Shown here piece by piece: positions 61,212 through 62,645 of a stretch of DNA of 62,645 bases. Where the stretch lies: contig CAMYMV010000020.1 of the NCBI GenBank assembly GCA_947259585.1, forward strand, positions 1 to 62,645. The letters are read 5' to 3'. Position 1 is the stretch's first letter, and every line of letters starts with the position of its first letter. The position numbers and the translations under genes were made by a program. Source of the stretch: an uncultured Gemmatimonadales bacterium (GTDB lineage: Bacteria; Gemmatimonadota; Gemmatimonadetes; Palauibacterales; Palauibacteraceae). A model generated the notes under the pieces. The model saw only the letters and a list, made by a program, of their open reading frames with translations, was not told where the DNA came from and did no database searches.

Positions 61212-62591
61212 CTATCCCTCTCCGTTTGTCGACGTGATGCCCTCACCGGCCTGTGCGTCTTCGCAGGTGCGGGCCGCGGAGCGGATCCAGACCCTCACGC
61301 GAGGCGGGCTGCCAGCTCTCGGATCGGTCCGCACGGCACGAACGGCCCGCGAGACCGTGGCGGCATCCGCCCGTGCGAGGGCGCAGACCGTCGGTATGCC
61401 CGCCGATATTAGCGCGGCGGCGTTCTCGGCACCCATGCCACGAAACACCGTCAGGCCCGCGGCCGCGACAAGGTCCCTGGCTCGGTCGGCGGCGATACCG
61501 TGCTCCGAGAGTAGATCGGTTCCGGCCGAGGAGAGCACCTCCACGCTGCCGACACCGGCCGCCTGCAGGATTCGAAGCTCGCCGGACGTGAGGCCGGGCA
61601 GCGCCTCGAGCGCCGGATATGTCGAGTCGATCGTCCAGCGCTCCATGCCGAGGGTGACGAAAGCCCCGAACACGAGGGCGCTCGCCGCAGCGGCGCTCCT
61701 GGTGGCGGCGACGCTCGTGGCGGACCGGGAAGCGACGGCGGTCACGGCCGATTCGGAGCCTGCCGGAGGAGCTCCCTCGAAGATCCCTCCCCAGCCGGGT
61801 ACGGCGATGCCGCCGTTGACGAGCGCTTGATACACGACGAAACAGTCCAACGCGAAGACCGGAAAGCCCAGGAAGCCCGGAAGCGGCATCTCGAACAGTT
61901 TGTGCCCCTCCAGCCCCGGGACCGTGTAGATCCACCGGGCTCCGGCAAGGGAGTTGAACCCCTCCCACGCCAGCCCTACCGCCGCTCCGGCGAGGAGGAT
62001 TTGAGCGATCCTCTCATATCGGCCGTGCTCGAGATCGGCCAGCAGAGACCGCTCCGGGGCACGCCGATAGTTCCACGGCTCCAGGACGAGGGTAAGAAAC
62101 CCCCAGACGAGCGGGAAGAAGAGGCGCGGCTGCCAGAGCGCCAGGAGGAGGAGCGCGAATCCCGCGCCGACAAGCGCGGCAGGGTACCGGCTCAGAGGCA
62201 GCTCGGGGCCCGCCCAGTCTCTGGCGACGCCCAAGCGCTGGGCCCAGCGGTAGGCGAGGTAGATCGCCGGCAGAACCGTCGCGAAGGCCGTGAAGGCGCC
62301 GAGCATCCTCGCCGGACGGTCCTCGGCGGCGAAGACGTAGTACCAGTTGGCGAGGCGAAGATTCACCAGCTCGAAGAAGAACCAGAGGCACGCCGACCAG
62401 AAGAGGAGGCTGAGGGCGAGGCGTGTCGAGGCTGGCCACCTGCCCGTGATCGCCGCGTAGCCGGCGCAGAGCGCAATCAGCGTCGGGTACCAGGCCCAGT
62501 GGTAGTACCAGCCAATAAACGGCTGCACGCCACTGGCGGCGGCGACCGTCGCGAAGGCGAGCACGGCCAGCGCCATCAGCAGCAGCGCCAC
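61212..62591 (-). CDS. Polytopic membrane protein with C-terminal helix-hairpin-helix-like region; 5' end may lie outside the window
   Basis: Nine or so hydrophobic helices fill residues 1-345 (for example FIGWYYHWAWYPTLIALCAGYAAI), with aromatic-rich segments. Residues about 355-430 read like two helix-hairpin-helix or similar small helical units (ALPGLTSGELRILQAAGV; AADRARDLVAAAGL). I do not recognise the family. GTG 62591 has no ribosome binding site, and the frame stays open to the last base of the window, so the true start may be beyond the edge. Overlaps nothing and ends three bases before the methyltransferase. Confidence 0.7.
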   Translation of the reverse strand: MALLLMALAVLAFATVAAASGVQPFIGWYYHWAWYPTLIALCAGYAAITGRWPASTRLALSLLFWSACLWFFFELVNLRLANWYYVFAAEDRPARMLGAFTAFATVLPAIYLAYRWAQRLGVARDWAGPELPLSRYPAALVGAGFALLLLALWQPRLFFPLVWGFLTLVLEPWNYRRAPERSLLADLEHGRYERIAQILLAGAAVGLAWEGFNSLAGARWIYTVPGLEGHKLFEMPLPGFLGFPVFALDCFVVYQALVNGGIAVPGWGGIFEGAPPAGSESAVTAVASRSATSVAATRSAAAASALVFGAFVTLGMERWTIDSTYPALEALPGLTSGELRILQAAGVGSVEVLSSAGTDLLSEHGIAADRARDLVAAAGLTVFRGMGAENAAALISAGIPTVCALARADAATVSRAVRAVRTDPRAGSPPRVRVWIRSAARTCEDAQAGEGITSTNGEG

Positions 62592-62645
62592 GGAGCTTCG
62601 GATGGCACCGCAGTCCCGTCGCGACCCGTGGCGGTTGACGAGGCG

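Noticed and set aside
1..62645. CRISPR arrays, rRNA genes, insertion sequences and replication origin
   Set aside because: I read both strands for regularly spaced repeats, transposase motifs, rRNA segments and DnaA-box clusters and saw none; this is by eye and not exhaustive.

Overview
The window is one contig made of two unlike parts. Bases 1 to about 2,380 are AT-rich and hold two genes that do not match the rest: a thioredoxin/HEAT protein and an HD-GYP protein cut off at its N terminus. At about 2,370-2,390 the base composition changes within a few bases, and everything to the right is uniformly GC-rich. I read this as an assembly chimera, or less likely a recent insertion boundary. The GC-rich part is a Gram-negative-type bacterium: it has a type IV pilus secretin, TonB-like and lipoprotein genes, HslUV and a periplasmic HtrA. 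The run pilMNOPQ / aroC-aroK / topA / xerC / hslV-hslU / argF and the tig-clpP-clpX-engB block suggest Gemmatimonadota or a close relative. That placement is from memory of gene order and is only moderately sure.

Layout. 2.5-5.4 kb: periplasmic HtrA protease, a small membrane protein and a secreted cupin-like protein. 5.55-8.82 kb: a 3.1 kb islet between a 5'-half tRNA-Leu copy and the intact tRNA-Leu(UAG), carrying a His/Met-rich Ig-like lipoprotein and an eight-heme cytochrome c lipoprotein. 8.8-12.9 kb: tig, clpP, clpX, engB. 12.9-18.8 kb: methyltransferase, sigma-54 activator, mogA, gcvT, argF and a CadD-like transporter. 18.8-26.4 kb: hslU, hslV, xerC, topA, aroK, aroC. 26.5-46.6 kb: a large, almost entirely minus-strand type IV pilus and competence region (pilMNOPQ, three minor pseudopilins, a YfhO-like membrane protein, pilA, pilR, pilS, pilC, pilT, pilB and a ComEA-like DNA-binding protein), interrupted by yjbQ, an unknown gene and an H-NOX-like gene. 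46.8-53.5 kb: histidine phosphatase, TonB-like protein, lipoprotein, kbl, an SLC13-type transporter with four RCK_C domains, rpe. 53.8-61.2 kb: cysteine and serine genes. The window ends in a polytopic membrane protein that may continue past the edge.

How the genes work together. The clearest integrated system is at 53.8-60.5 kb. CysM, a JAMM protease of the Mec type and one polypeptide fusing a CysO-like sulfur carrier to a MoeZ-type E1/rhodanese enzyme sit next to SerA and a class V aminotransferase. Together these could run 3-phosphoglycerate to O-phosphoserine to cysteine using a protein-bound thiocarboxylate. The fusion buries the carrier's Gly-Gly inside the chain, so the adjacent JAMM protease, or an unknown step, may have to free it. 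This is the observation I rate highest. Others are an H-NOX-like protein that seems to lack the proximal heme histidine, the tRNA-bounded islet, and a minor pseudopilin with Arg in place of the usual Glu5.
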